Assembly (NCBI GenBank): GCA_947486185.1
Contig: CANKTH010000014.1
Coordinates: 1-64,000 of the forward strand
Source: Deltaproteobacteria bacterium
GTDB lineage: Bacteria > Myxococcota_A > UBA796 > SXON01
DNA length: 64,000 nt
Reading direction: 5' to 3'
A model generated the notes under the pieces. That model ran no database searches. It was not told where the DNA came from and was given only the letters and a program-made list of their open reading frames with translations. Numbering within the stretch: the stretch's first letter is position 1; each line of letters starts with the position of its first letter. The position numbers and the translations under genes were made by a program. Of this stretch, positions 30,294 to 40,481 are shown one piece after another.

Positions 30294-32735
30294 ATGAACC
30301 TCCGTACCCGCCTCGCGAAATGGGCAAACGGGTACCCGTTCCGGGTGCGAATGCTCATCCTGTTTCTGGTCTCGCTCCTGACCGCGGCGCTCTTGACCCG
30401 ATTCTCCTGGGCGCCCCCGCCGCTCGCTACTGGGGAGGTGGCGCCGCGGGATCTCATCGCGCCGATGGATTTCCGTTACGTCAACCAGGCCGAGACCGAC
30501 GCCCGCCGGGCCGATGCCGAAGCGCTTGTCCCCCCGGTCTACGACCTCGATCTCACCACCGCGACCCGCGTACAGAAGCGCATCTCGCAGGCGTTTGACA
30601 TGGCCCGGCGGCGCCACAACAACGCGCTCCTCGAGGCGGGCGACGGCGGTGTGCCCGCGGACGCGCGGAGCGTCATCGCCTCGGACTTCGTGCTGTCTCT
30701 CGACATCACGCTGGACGCAGCGGTCACCGCCGGCATCGCCGCGCGGGGTTTCGACCGGGAGATTGAGGATCTCGCGGTTGATCTCGTCGGCGTGGCGCTT
30801 CGCTACAGCGTGATTGAGGACCGGATGGTGCTACCCTCGCCGCCCCGCCCGATCCGCGTGGTGGCTCGGCTCGGGGATCAGGTTGAAGAGTCCACTGTCG
30901 AGAGCTTTGATCAGATCCGTAGCCCCGACGAGGTGCGGCAGCTCCTCGCCTTACACGTGGTGGATCGGGTGTCACCTACGCTGCCCGGCCGTAGCGAGGT
31001 GGTGGCGCTCGCCGGTGCCCTCGCGCGCGCGGCGATCCGCCCCAATTTTGTGTCCAATACGGCGCTGACGGTCGAGCGCCGCCTCGCTGCGCGCGCCGCG
31101 GTTCAGCCGGTCGTGGTGGACGTCAAACGAGGGACCTACCTCCTGCGCCAGGGCGACCCGGTAGGCCCCGAACAATCGGACAAGATCGACGGCCTTCGCG
31201 AGGTCACCGGCGACCGTTCCGGCTGGGGCGTTTTCCTTTCCTTTTTCGCCTTCGCCGTGATCCTGATCGTCGTCCCCTGGTACTTCGCTCAGTCCACGAT
31301 CCGTAAGTTCTCCCCGCGCCCAGCCGATGACGCTGCGCTCGCGCTCTTGCTGGTCGGTGTGCTCGCGACCGGTCGTGTATTGGCGGAGACCGCGGGTTTT
31401 GTCGACATCGCCCATACCACCGACCTCGGCGCCCTCTCTCTCCTCGTTCCGGTCGCGGGCGGGGCGATGCTCGTGCGGATCCTCATCAACAGCGAGACCG
31501 CGTTCATCTTCACCGTGGTGTCGGCGCTGCTCGCAGGCGCGATGACCGATCGTTCGGCCTCCTTGGTGGCGTTCTACGTGATCACCGGGTGCGTCGGGGC
31601 TGCGGGCGTCGGGCCGGCGCGCGAGCGCGTGCTCGTGCTGCGGGCGGGCCTGCAAGCCGGCCTCGTGGGGGCGGGCTTCATCCTCCTGGTGCTTGTGCTC
31701 CGCGATGAAGGCCGAGATATCGCCACAGCCGGGCTGATGGGGGGCGCGGCGGTCCTCTCAGGGCTCATCGGCGCGGTCCTGGCGCTCGGCGTCGTGCCGC
31801 TTTTCGAGTGGCTCGGCTACATCACCGATTACAAGCTGCTGGAAATCGCCAACCTCAATCACCCGGCGCTCAAACAGCTCGTGGTCCGCGCGCCGGGCAC
31901 CTACCACCACAGCGCCGTCGTCGGGTCCCTCTCGGAGGCCGCCTGTGAGGCGGTCGGCGCCAACGCGCTCCTGGCCCGGGTCGCTTGTTGGTTCCACGAC
32001 ATCGGGAAGGGGCTAAAACCCCAGTATTTCGTAGAGAACCAGCGGGATAACGGCAACCGTCACGACCGGCTCTCGCCCGAACAGTCGGCACAGGTGATCA
32101 TCAACCACGTGCGCGATGGGCACCTGCTCGCGCTCCAGCACAACCTACCCAAGCCGATCCTCGACAACATCTACATGCACCACGGTACGGGGATCATCCA
32201 GTACTTCTACAACAAGGCCAAGGAGCAGGCGCGGGAAGCAGCGGCGAACGGCGGCGTTTACGTCGCACCGGATGAACGTCTCTTCCGTTATCCTGGTCCC
32301 AAGCCAGATAGTCGCGAAGCCGGCATCATCATGCTCGCCGACAAGGTGGAAGCCGCGTGCCGCACCATCCGTGAGCCGACCGAAGAGCGGATCCGGGCGA
32401 TGATCCAACAGATTATCAACAGCGTCATGACGGATGGGCAGTTCGAGGACTGCCCGCTCACCTTGCGCGAGCTCTACCAGATCGCCGACAGCTTCACCGT
32501 GACGCTCGGCGGTATCTACCATCATCGGATCGAGTACCCCGACACCAAGGCTATCTCTCAGGGTAAAGGCAGGTTTGTCGCGGTTCCGAAGCAGGGGACC
32601 ATCACGCTCGAGATCCTCAACCCGCTGCGGCCGCCGCAGCCTGGTGAGCGCGAGGCGCGAACCACGGGAGACTACGAACGGGTTGACGATCCGAGCAGCC
32701 GGACCGAGCCGATTCCCGGGGTGGATGACTCGTGA
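30294..32735 (+). CDS. 7TM-HD domain phosphohydrolase (PgpH/YqfF family)
   Basis: Extracellular 7TMR-HDED-like region, TM segments, HD motif VACWFHDIGKGLKPQYFVENQ; phoH-pgpH-ybeY order. Confidence 0.9.
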   Translation: MNLRTRLAKWANGYPFRVRMLILFLVSLLTAALLTRFSWAPPPLATGEVAPRDLIAPMDFRYVNQAETDARRADAEALVPPVYDLDLTTATRVQKRISQAFDMARRRHNNALLEAGDGGVPADARSVIASDFVLSLDITLDAAVTAGIAARGFDREIEDLAVDLVGVALRYSVIEDRMVLPSPPRPIRVVARLGDQVEESTVESFDQIRSPDEVRQLLALHVVDRVSPTLPGRSEVVALAGALARAAIRPNFVSNTALTVERRLAARAAVQPVVVDVKRGTYLLRQGDPVGPEQSDKIDGLREVTGDRSGWGVFLSFFAFAVILIVVPWYFAQSTIRKFSPRPADDAALALLLVGVLATGRVLAETAGFVDIAHTTDLGALSLLVPVAGGAMLVRILINSETAFIFTVVSALLAGAMTDRSASLVAFYVITGCVGAAGVGPARERVLVLRAGLQAGLVGAGFILLVLVLRDEGRDIATAGLMGGAAVLSGLIGAVLALGVVPLFEWLGYITDYKLLEIANLNHPALKQLVVRAPGTYHHSAVVGSLSEAACEAVGANALLARVACWFHDIGKGLKPQYFVENQRDNGNRHDRLSPEQSAQVIINHVRDGHLLALQHNLPKPILDNIYMHHGTGIIQYFYNKAKEQAREAAANGGVYVAPDERLFRYPGPKPDSREAGIIMLADKVEAACRTIREPTEERIRAMIQQIINSVMTDGQFEDCPLTLRELYQIADSFTVTLGGIYHHRIEYPDTKAISQGKGRFVAVPKQGTITLEILNPLRPPQPGEREARTTGDYERVDDPSSRTEPIPGVDDS

Positions 32736-33262
32736 GCCGGCGAGCGTCACGTCGGCGTGCCGACCGGGTCGCGGTGTCTCTCAAGGTGCCGCTCGACTCT
32801 GCTCTGCTCGCGACCCTCGTTCGTGACAGTCACGCGCTGCTCGACGCCTACGGGATGCCGCAAGGCGAACTCTCGCTCGTGCTGTGCGATGACGCCTTCA
32901 TTCAGGAGCTCAATCGGCGTTGGCGCGGCATCGCTACGCCCACCGACGTCCTCTCCTTCGCGATGACGGAGAGCGTCGCCCACGCCGCGGCGACGCCCGG
33001 AGCGGATCGGCTGCTGCATCCCAACCTGCTTGGTGACGTGATCGTGAGCCTGCCGACCGCAGCGCGGCAGGCCGAAGAGGTGGGTCACCCGCTCGCCGCT
33101 GAGCTCCGAGTGCTGCTCGTTCACGGCTTCCTCCACCTCTGCGGCTACGACCATGTGGAGGAAGAGGATGCGGTGGAAATGCGGGTGGAAGAGGCGGAGA
33201 TGTTGGCCCGGTTAGAGGTCTCGGCATCGGGGCTCATCGCCCGAGCGGCGGCGGCGGGTTAG
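32732..33262 (+). CDS. ybeY: Endoribonuclease YbeY
   Basis: Metal-binding HGFLHLCGYDH; ATGA-type overlap with the upstream gene. Confidence 0.93.
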   Translation: MSRRASRRRADRVAVSLKVPLDSALLATLVRDSHALLDAYGMPQGELSLVLCDDAFIQELNRRWRGIATPTDVLSFAMTESVAHAAATPGADRLLHPNLLGDVIVSLPTAARQAEEVGHPLAAELRVLLVHGFLHLCGYDHVEEEDAVEMRVEEAEMLARLEVSASGLIARAAAAG

Positions 33263-33306
33263 CAACGCGACCCGGTTCAAATGCCGGTTCCCGCTTTGAG
33301 GCCCTT

Positions 33307-34435
33307 ATGTTGATGGACGTCCGTAGCCAGGCCTTTTCCCTGAGAGCGCGCGTCGACGCGCTCCGGGGGCATCTTTGACGTAGATCGCCGATTGGAGCGT
33401 ATCGCCGACCTGGAGAGGCAGGCGAATCACCCCGAATTCTGGAACGCCGCCGCGAGCGCGCGTGAGCTGATGCGGGAGAAGACGACGCTCGAGCGGGCCG
33501 TGGAGCGCTTCTACGGCTTGAAGCGGCAGATTGAGGACGCGGAGACATTGATCGAGCTCTGGGACGAGTGTCACGAGCCCGAGTTGGAGAAGGAGGCGGC
33601 CGAGGCCTTGTCCACGCTGGAAGAGGCGGTGCGCCTGATGGAGGTCCGGCGGATGTTGGGCGATGAGGCCGACGAAGCCAGCGCAATCCTGTGCATCAAC
33701 GCGGGCGCGGGCGGGACGGACGCCGCGGACTGGGCGGACATGCTCAAGCGGATGTACCTGCGCTGGGCCGACCGGATGGGTTTCAAGACCAGCATCGTAG
33801 ACGAGCAGCTCAACGAGGACGGAGGGATCAAGTCCGCGACCATCACGGTCGATGGGGAGTACGCCTACGGTTACCTCCGGAGTGAAGTGGGCGTTCACCG
33901 CCTCGTTCGTATCAGTCCTTTTGACGCCAACTCGCGTCGGCAGACCGCCTTCGCGGCAGTGGACGCCTGGCCGGAGGTGGGCGATGAGATCGAGATCGAC
34001 ATTCGGGACGACGATATTGAAGTTCAGACCTTTCGTTCCGGCGGGGCGGGTGGTCAGCACGTCAACAAGACCGAGTCGGCCGTCCGCTTCATCCACCACC
34101 CCAGCGGCATCGTTGTCGCGTGCCAGTCGGAGCGTAGCCAACAGAAGAACCGTGTCACGGCGATGAAGATGCTCAAGGCGCGGCTCTACCAGCGAGAGAT
34201 CGACCGCCGGCAGGCTGAACGGGACGCGGTCAACGCTACGAAGCGGAAGATCGAGTGGGGAAGCCAGATCCGCTCCTACATCATCCACCCCTATCGAATG
34301 GTCAAGGATCTCCGCACCGGAATCTCGACCGGCGACACGGACGGCGTGATGGACGGCGCGCTCCTTCCGTTCATGGAAGGTTGGTTGGCGGCGAAGGCCG
34401 GCGGCACGCTGGGTGACTCGGTCGCCGAGGAGTAG
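33307..34435 (+). CDS. prfB: Peptide chain release factor 2, expressed by programmed +1 frameshift: join(33307..33375, 33377..34435)
   Basis: GGQ motif [18 protein letters not shown]; zero-frame ATG 33307 ends ..CGG GGG CAT CTT TGA C, with in-frame TGA at 33376-33378. Confidence 0.93.
33361..33379 (+). promoter_or_regulatory. RF2 programmed +1 frameshift signal (GGGGG SD-like, CTT slip codon, TGA C)
   Basis: ctccGGGGGcatCTTTGAC matches the canonical AGGGGGTATCTTTGAC organisation. Confidence 0.92.
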
Positions 34436-34480
34436 CGGCTGGGCGCCACGGCGTTATCCTGGCGTTGTATCCGAGCGGTC

Positions 34481-36136
34481 ATGCTGTTGTTCCTCCTGGC
34501 CTGTGTGGACCCCGCTCCCGTCGGGCTCGAGGACAAGGCGCCGGACCGGTCTGCTGATCCGGACACGGATCTCGAGGTCATCGACCCTTCAAGCTCCTAT
34601 TTTGATGAGTCGGTGATGCACGAGGTCCGTATCACGCTCGACGCCGCCGATTGGGAGAGCCTGCGGCGGCAGGATCGGTCGGTCATCGAGATGTTCAGCG
34701 ACGGCTGTATGGACGCCCCGTGGCCGAGTCCGTTTACGTGGTTCAACGCCGACGTGACCTTCGACGACGTGGCGCTGCCGGGTAGCGCCGTGCGGAAAAA
34801 GGGCCTTCTCGGCTCGCTGTCTTATGAGCGCCCGTCGTTCCGCATCGACACCGACCGAAACGACGGTGGACAGGAGCTCGGCGGCCTCAGCGCCCTCGCA
34901 CTCAACAACAACAACCAGGATCCAAGCGCGCTTCGGAGCTGCCTGACCTACGCCGTCTTCCGGGAGGCGGGCGTGCTCACCCCGCGCTGCGCGTTGGCCC
35001 ATGTGATGGTCAACGGGGAGGACCTGGGCCTCTACTCCCACGTGGAGCAGGTGGACCCCGACTTCATCCGTCGCGGCCGCGGTGAGGCGCCGGAGTCCCT
35101 CTATGAGGGCACGCTCTCGGACTTTCGCGAGGGCTGGCTCTCCACCTTTGACGCCGAGATCGACGGAGCCGACGGCGATGACCTGGACGCGCTTGCCGAC
35201 GCGCTGACCGTAGCCGATGACGCCTTGTTCGCCGCGCTGGAGCCGCTCCTCGACCTGGATCAGTTCTTCCTCTTCTGGGCCGCCGAGTCGCTGACCGGAC
35301 ATTGGGATGGTTACACCTACAACACCAACAACTTCTTCGTGTTCCGGGACGGGGTCGACCAGAAGCTCCGGTTTGTGCCTTGGGGCCCGGACGGCGCGCT
35401 TCAGATCGACGGCGAGCCACCGTGGGTGTTCACTGCGGGCATCCTTGCGAATCGGTTGATCGCTCACCCCGAGGGGCGCGAGCGCTATCGCGCGGCGCTC
35501 ACTGCCCTGGTGAACGGTCCGTGGACCGACGCCGATCTGGTACATCGGGCGCTGGACCTCGCGAATCTCACCGACCCCTACCGCACCAGCGACATGCGGG
35601 GCGACCAGAACGAGCTGCGAAATATGCTCGAAGATCGTGCAGAACGCGTGCTCGACGCCATGAGCGCGGAGCCGGGCCCGGTGGAGGCGGAGCTCCGGGA
35701 GGCGTCGTGCCTGAGCGAGCAGGGGCAGATCGAGCTGGTGTTCAGCACTACCTGGGGCAGCCTCGGGGTCGAGGACTACTACACCTGGGGGGACGGCAGC
35801 TTCGAGATCGAGCTGAACGGTGAGCTCTTTTCCGCGGGCGAGCTCGGCGTGGTGGTGGGCGAGGACGCAGGATCCGCGATCTTCGTGGCGATCGGCGAGA
35901 TCGCGCCCTCCGTCTACCTCGCGCCGTATGTTACCTTCGACCCCGAGACAGTGGCTCCGGGGGTGATCGTCTTGGATGGGCTTGATGCGCTCGGCCAACT
36001 GATCTACTCGGAGCCGGGCACCGACTGGACCTCGGTGGCGTACCTGGGGCCGGGGGAGCTCAGGTTCACCGAAGCGTCCACCGCGCCCAATGCGCCGGTC
36101 ACCGGCACGATCTCCGCTCCGATCCTGGGCTGGTGA
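34481..36136 (+). CDS. CotH-kinase-family lipoprotein
   Basis: MLLFLLAC lipobox; MHEVRITLDAADWESLRRQDRS, RPSFRIDTDRNDGGQELGGLSALALNNNNQDPSALRSCLTYAVFREAGVLTPRCALAHVMVNGEDLGLYSHVEQVD. Confidence 0.82.
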   Translation: MLLFLLACVDPAPVGLEDKAPDRSADPDTDLEVIDPSSSYFDESVMHEVRITLDAADWESLRRQDRSVIEMFSDGCMDAPWPSPFTWFNADVTFDDVALPGSAVRKKGLLGSLSYERPSFRIDTDRNDGGQELGGLSALALNNNNQDPSALRSCLTYAVFREAGVLTPRCALAHVMVNGEDLGLYSHVEQVDPDFIRRGRGEAPESLYEGTLSDFREGWLSTFDAEIDGADGDDLDALADALTVADDALFAALEPLLDLDQFFLFWAAESLTGHWDGYTYNTNNFFVFRDGVDQKLRFVPWGPDGALQIDGEPPWVFTAGILANRLIAHPEGRERYRAALTALVNGPWTDADLVHRALDLANLTDPYRTSDMRGDQNELRNMLEDRAERVLDAMSAEPGPVEAELREASCLSEQGQIELVFSTTWGSLGVEDYYTWGDGSFEIELNGELFSAGELGVVVGEDAGSAIFVAIGEIAPSVYLAPYVTFDPETVAPGVIVLDGLDALGQLIYSEPGTDWTSVAYLGPGELRFTEASTAPNAPVTGTISAPILGW

Positions 36137-36198
36137 GCAGACGGCGCTCCAGAGCTACGCGGCCGGTGCGGCGTCGGTCGGTGCACCCGTCCGGCGGC

Positions 36199-38841
36199 TC
36201 ACACGAGGGCTGCGCGCCGACGTCTGGCGTGGAACACCAACAATGCGCCGGCGAGGCCCAGCAGCAGCCACTCTTCCGGCTCCGGCACCCCGGAGGTCCC
36301 CAGGGTCTCCTGCCCGGGCTCGGCTTCGCGGTCGAACCGATCCGCCTGCCCCTCGAGCTTCTCGAGCCGCTTCCGTTGTTCGTCGTTCACCAGCGCGATG
36401 AGCGAGGACCAGGGCGTCACCACCCCGCTGGCCTTGGCGACCCGATGGAGCGCGTCGAGGTTGGTGTTCCCGTCGGCGGCACCCTGCCGCGCCGCGCCTA
36501 GGATCCAGGCGCGCGCCGCCACCGGCTCCACCCAGGCCATGGTGGATGCGGAGCCGGGCTCGATGGTGAAGCTCCGCCCGTCCATCCACATCCGTCGGCT
36601 GAGGCCCTCCTGGCGCACGCTGAGGTTGGCGAAGAGCTCGAGGGGGCTCGTCGCTACCCCGCCGCCGGAGGTGGTGACCAGGTCGAGCACACCGTCGTCG
36701 TAAGCGGGCGGCAGGCGTCCGCCGGTGTGCAGCAGCCAGAGGGGCGCCCCGAGGGACACGGGCGCCTTCACCCCCACCTGCTGCGGGGCGCCGGCATCGG
36801 TCCAGAACACTACGGCGTCATAGCTCTCGTCGCCGGACAGGGTCCAGAAGTCCTCCAACAAAGCGCCCATCTCTTTCGTACCGAACCATTGCACGTCGGC
36901 GGGATCGAACTCCGCCAGCGCGGGCACCCGGCGTGCCGGAGCGCCGCCCCAACCGGAGACCAGGTAGAGGTCGAGGTCGTTCGTCGGATGGTAACGTTCG
37001 AGGATCTGAGCCCACTCTTCGGCGACGGTTGCGGCGCGCGTCGACATCGACCGGGTCGTGTCCAGCACCAGCGCGACCTTGAGCCCCGAGGCCGTTGGCG
37101 CCGCCGGGTCGGGAGACACGGTGAGCAGCTCTTCACCTACCTCGAAGCTGTGCGACCCCACCTCCGGCATTTGCAGGGTCACCGGCGCGAACCACTGCTC
37201 CGTCTTGGCCTGGGCCTCGCCGTCGAGCACACGCACCGTGCGCCGGTTGGTGAACACATTCCGGCGTTCGAGCTCCTCGGGCCAGGGCGAGGCGTCCGGG
37301 GCGCGGAGCACGGTGTAGACGAAACGAACGTAGAGCCGTTCGGCGCTCGGCACCGGAAAGGCGCGAAGACGGTATTGTTGAGGGCCAACCTGCTCCAATA
37401 GCGCCGGATCCCGTCGGACCGACACCTGCTCCCGATAGACTTGCTGCGCGGCCCCACGAGGTGCCAACACGCCCGGGAATCGTTCCCGATCCTCGGCTAC
37501 GTCAGAGAGCCAGAGCCCGTGCACCGCCGCCGACGCCGGCAGGGCGAAGGCCCACAGCACCTCCTGCTCGCGGTCGGTGAGGTTCAGATAGGTCTCATCC
37601 ACCGTGACCGTCAGCAGGTCGCCCCGCGGTTCGGTGCGAATGACCTGCTCTTCGAGCAACACCTGTTCGCGATCAATGTCTATCTGGCCCGCGTCGGGGG
37701 CCTCGGTGCTCCAGGTGGAGCGCAGCGCGTGACGTAGCGCTTTCGCTTCAGCACGTTGAAGGGGCACATCGACGAACCGGGTCCAGGCCTCGCTCGCGCG
37801 ATCGGGGGTGCCGCGGCACTGTCCCTGGAACAAGAAGGGGTAGAAGAGGAGGTCCATCGCCACCCTCCACACCTCGTCTCCCCCACGATGCTGCGGCGTC
37901 CGAGTGCCCGTGTCGGCGAGGTAGCGGAAGTCACATAGCGCGGCGTCCAGCAGGCCCTCACGGATCTCGCTCTCGTCGGCAAGCAGGGCCTCACGCTCTA
38001 CGTCAGAGCTGGGGGCATGCTCCAGCCGATCCAACACCCCTACGTGGGGTTGCGGCCAGGTCAACGCCGCGCTGCCCGAGATGAGCGCCAGGCCGCAGAA
38101 GGTCGCGAGCGCGCCGGAGCCGTCGCCCGGCCGCTGCCTCCAGGCGTCGTACCAGGAGCGGAGGCTCACGAGGCAGACCGCCAAGGGGGCGGAGAGGACC
38201 ACGAGCGCCGTGGTGGACAGGACCCCGAACACCGCGAGGAACGACGGCAACGAGGTGAAGAAATGCCAGGGTTCAGAGACGGCGCGAGTGAGAGTGCGGC
38301 CGACCTCGAGGAAGAAGTCGGGCACCTCCGAGACGACTTTGGCGAACAGCGCGATGCAGGGCGCCGCGGTAGCGATGGGCAAGAGCACGCCGACGACCAA
38401 CACACTGGTGTGGCCGAAGATCTGACCCAAACGGGCGCTCCGTGCGACGGGGTTCGGGCGCCAGATCGCCACCGTCAGGGACATCATCGCGACGGTGGCC
38501 ACCGTGAGCCACTGCGCGGAGCCAGGGGTCAGCTCACGAAGGAAACCCGCCCTGAGAATGGCGAGGGCGACCAGCGGCAGCTCGATGTAGTAGAAGAACG
38601 CCAGCAAGGCGGTGGGTCGCCGCCTGAGCCAGACGCCGACCCCGACCGCCGTGAGCGGGGCCGTGAGGAAGAAGCTGAACGAGAGCGCGTAGTCGAGCGG
38701 AGTCCGCCCGGCCCACCACGATTCCCAGACCTCGAAGAGGATCGGCGCGAGGGCGAAGCCGAACAGGCTCAGTTGGGCGAGGTTCCAGGCCCAGAAGAGG
38801 AGGACACCCAGGACGAGGAAGAGCTGCTTGAGGACGGCCAT
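36199..38841 (-). CDS. PEP-CTERM integral membrane protein with VIT/VWA-like region (TIGR02921-like)
   Basis: N-terminal TM segments, VIT-like VTVDETYLNLTDREQEVLWAFALPASAAVHGLWL, VWA-like VALVLDTTRSMSTRA, C-terminal SGVPEPEEWLLLGLAGALLVFHARRRRA. Confidence 0.8.
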   Translation of the reverse strand: MAVLKQLFLVLGVLLFWAWNLAQLSLFGFALAPILFEVWESWWAGRTPLDYALSFSFFLTAPLTAVGVGVWLRRRPTALLAFFYYIELPLVALAILRAGFLRELTPGSAQWLTVATVAMMSLTVAIWRPNPVARSARLGQIFGHTSVLVVGVLLPIATAAPCIALFAKVVSEVPDFFLEVGRTLTRAVSEPWHFFTSLPSFLAVFGVLSTTALVVLSAPLAVCLVSLRSWYDAWRQRPGDGSGALATFCGLALISGSAALTWPQPHVGVLDRLEHAPSSDVEREALLADESEIREGLLDAALCDFRYLADTGTRTPQHRGGDEVWRVAMDLLFYPFLFQGQCRGTPDRASEAWTRFVDVPLQRAEAKALRHALRSTWSTEAPDAGQIDIDREQVLLEEQVIRTEPRGDLLTVTVDETYLNLTDREQEVLWAFALPASAAVHGLWLSDVAEDRERFPGVLAPRGAAQQVYREQVSVRRDPALLEQVGPQQYRLRAFPVPSAERLYVRFVYTVLRAPDASPWPEELERRNVFTNRRTVRVLDGEAQAKTEQWFAPVTLQMPEVGSHSFEVGEELLTVSPDPAAPTASGLKVALVLDTTRSMSTRAATVAEEWAQILERYHPTNDLDLYLVSGWGGAPARRVPALAEFDPADVQWFGTKEMGALLEDFWTLSGDESYDAVVFWTDAGAPQQVGVKAPVSLGAPLWLLHTGGRLPPAYDDGVLDLVTTSGGGVATSPLELFANLSVRQEGLSRRMWMDGRSFTIEPGSASTMAWVEPVAARAWILGAARQGAADGNTNLDALHRVAKASGVVTPWSSLIALVNDEQRKRLEKLEGQADRFDREAEPGQETLGTSGVPEPEEWLLLGLAGALLVFHARRRRAALV

Positions 38842-40346
38842 GTGGGCTCCGAGAGGTGGGGGGGGAGCGGCGCGCGGAGCGCCGTGGCGACGCGTGCGTG
38901 CAGGTCAACGAGGAGATCACGAGGAAGTGTGGATTGGGGGTGGTGGACCGCCACGAGCACCCAGGTCTGCGGGCCCCCGATCCAGCTCGCCCAGACGCGC
39001 GCCCCGAGCTCGGGGGTCGTGCGATCCAGCGCCTGGTACCACCAATAAAGGCGACCCTGGACGACGCCCTGCTTCAGCGTCGCGACCTCGGCCACCACCC
39101 AGCCCGGCGCGAGGGGCCCCAGCTGTGGTGCGCCCGGCGTGAGGCCCTCGGAATGTACACATTGGCTTGGAAGGTGGTGAACCCGCCAGTCGTCGCTCGG
39201 GAGGATCAGCACCGAGGCGGCGGGCCCCGACGAGCTCGGCAGGCGGAACTTCAGGATGCCCGCGTCGTCTCCCGTCGTCTCCCGCCCTCGCAACGCGCTC
39301 CGAAGCTCCGCCTCGGATGGGCGGATCGTTGTCCATCCTTCGGGCGGCGCGAACTCGAGCCGGACGCTGCCGGCCTCGGTCTCGGCGCTGGGGCGGAGAG
39401 CGAGAGCAACTTGCACGACCACCAGCAGTGCGCCGAGTCGCGCCGGGAGCCGGGTCGCGCCGGCGGGACGGGGACGGGGCCCGGGGTATCCCGGCGAAGT
39501 TCCAAGGATATACAGGGACAATCCCGACGAGACCACAAATGCGAACACCCCCAGCGGCCGGTGGACGAGGTCGGCGAGCCCGGGCAGCTGCAGCGCCAAC
39601 AGCAGCGCCAGGGTGGCGACACGAAGGGCGTTGAGCGCGGGAAGTACGAGGAAGATGCTCGTGAGGGCAGCCAAGGCCCGACGGTCCAGCCCTCGGCCTG
39701 CGAGCAACGTCGCGCCCGATACCAGGAGCGCGCCCGCCCACAAGCTCTGTACGCCCGCGCACGGCGCATCCACCCGGGCAAATCCCCCTTCAACGGGCTG
39801 ATCAACGGCGACGAGCTGGTCCGGCCGCGCCACCGCCGGCAGCCACCCGAGCTGCCAGAGCGGCTCCAGGCCAGCGGCGACGAGCTCGGCGGTCGCCACC
39901 CTCAGCGGGAAACCCAGCGTCATGTCCGCGAGCCCGCCCATCGGCAGGAGCAGGCCGACCAGGAGCGCAAAAGGTACGCTCCGACGCCAGCGAGAGCCGG
40001 GCAGGAACAGCCCCATGAGCGCCCAGGCCGCGACCCCCACGCCGATACCGCTGACCGCGCCCGGCACCTTGAAGACCGAGGTGAGCCCGCCCACCGCGAG
40101 GGCCACCAACAGGAGGAACAAGGGTCCGAGCGGGGCGGGCGGCTCGGTGCCCCCGAGCTCCGCGCCTGCAGCTCCCCCTCCGACCCAGCGCCGAAGATCC
40201 CCGCGGGTCGCGAGGAGGGCGAGCGCGAGGAAGAAGACGAGCACACCGAGCCGCTCGGCGCTCAACAGCGAGTCCCCCATCAGCCAGCGCCAGCCGGGCT
40301 CGTGGAGCCAGACGGTGGTGAGCACGAGCGAGGCCCGGAGGAGCAT
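38769..40346 (-). CDS. Exosortase with C-terminal EpsI-like domain
   Basis: Cys/Arg/His triad context DAPCAGVQSLWAG, LNALRVATLALLL, DLVHRPLGVFAF; C-terminal LPSQCVHSEGL..GRLYWWYQAL. Confidence 0.82.
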   Translation of the reverse strand: MLLRASLVLTTVWLHEPGWRWLMGDSLLSAERLGVLVFFLALALLATRGDLRRWVGGGAAGAELGGTEPPAPLGPLFLLLVALAVGGLTSVFKVPGAVSGIGVGVAAWALMGLFLPGSRWRRSVPFALLVGLLLPMGGLADMTLGFPLRVATAELVAAGLEPLWQLGWLPAVARPDQLVAVDQPVEGGFARVDAPCAGVQSLWAGALLVSGATLLAGRGLDRRALAALTSIFLVLPALNALRVATLALLLALQLPGLADLVHRPLGVFAFVVSSGLSLYILGTSPGYPGPRPRPAGATRLPARLGALLVVVQVALALRPSAETEAGSVRLEFAPPEGWTTIRPSEAELRSALRGRETTGDDAGILKFRLPSSSGPAASVLILPSDDWRVHHLPSQCVHSEGLTPGAPQLGPLAPGWVVAEVATLKQGVVQGRLYWWYQALDRTTPELGARVWASWIGGPQTWVLVAVHHPQSTLPRDLLVDLHARVATALRAPLPPHLSEPTWPSSSSSSSSWVSSSSGPGTSPN

Positions 40347-40481
40347 GGGGACTTCTACCCTGAAGATCTCCGGGCGCTCGCGGTGAATCCGGGGCGGACT
40401 TGTGCAGGCTTCGTGCAGGCCGTCGCGGCGGGGGCCGCACGGGGTTGACCTCGCGGCGTCCCGGTCCGGGCTACGACCGAC

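Noticed and set aside
33262-33300. tRNA-like GGTTCAAATGCC (T-arm-like) between ybeY and prfB
   Set aside because: Only a CCGG-ttcaaatg-CCGG hairpin; no acceptor, D or anticodon arms in the short gap
34589-35998. 469-aa minus-strand ORF antisense to the CotH-like gene
   Set aside because: No motifs; CotH family signature on plus strand
38856-40448. 530-aa plus-strand ORF antisense to exosortase
   Set aside because: Charged low-complexity shadow translation; exosortase triad supports the minus strand
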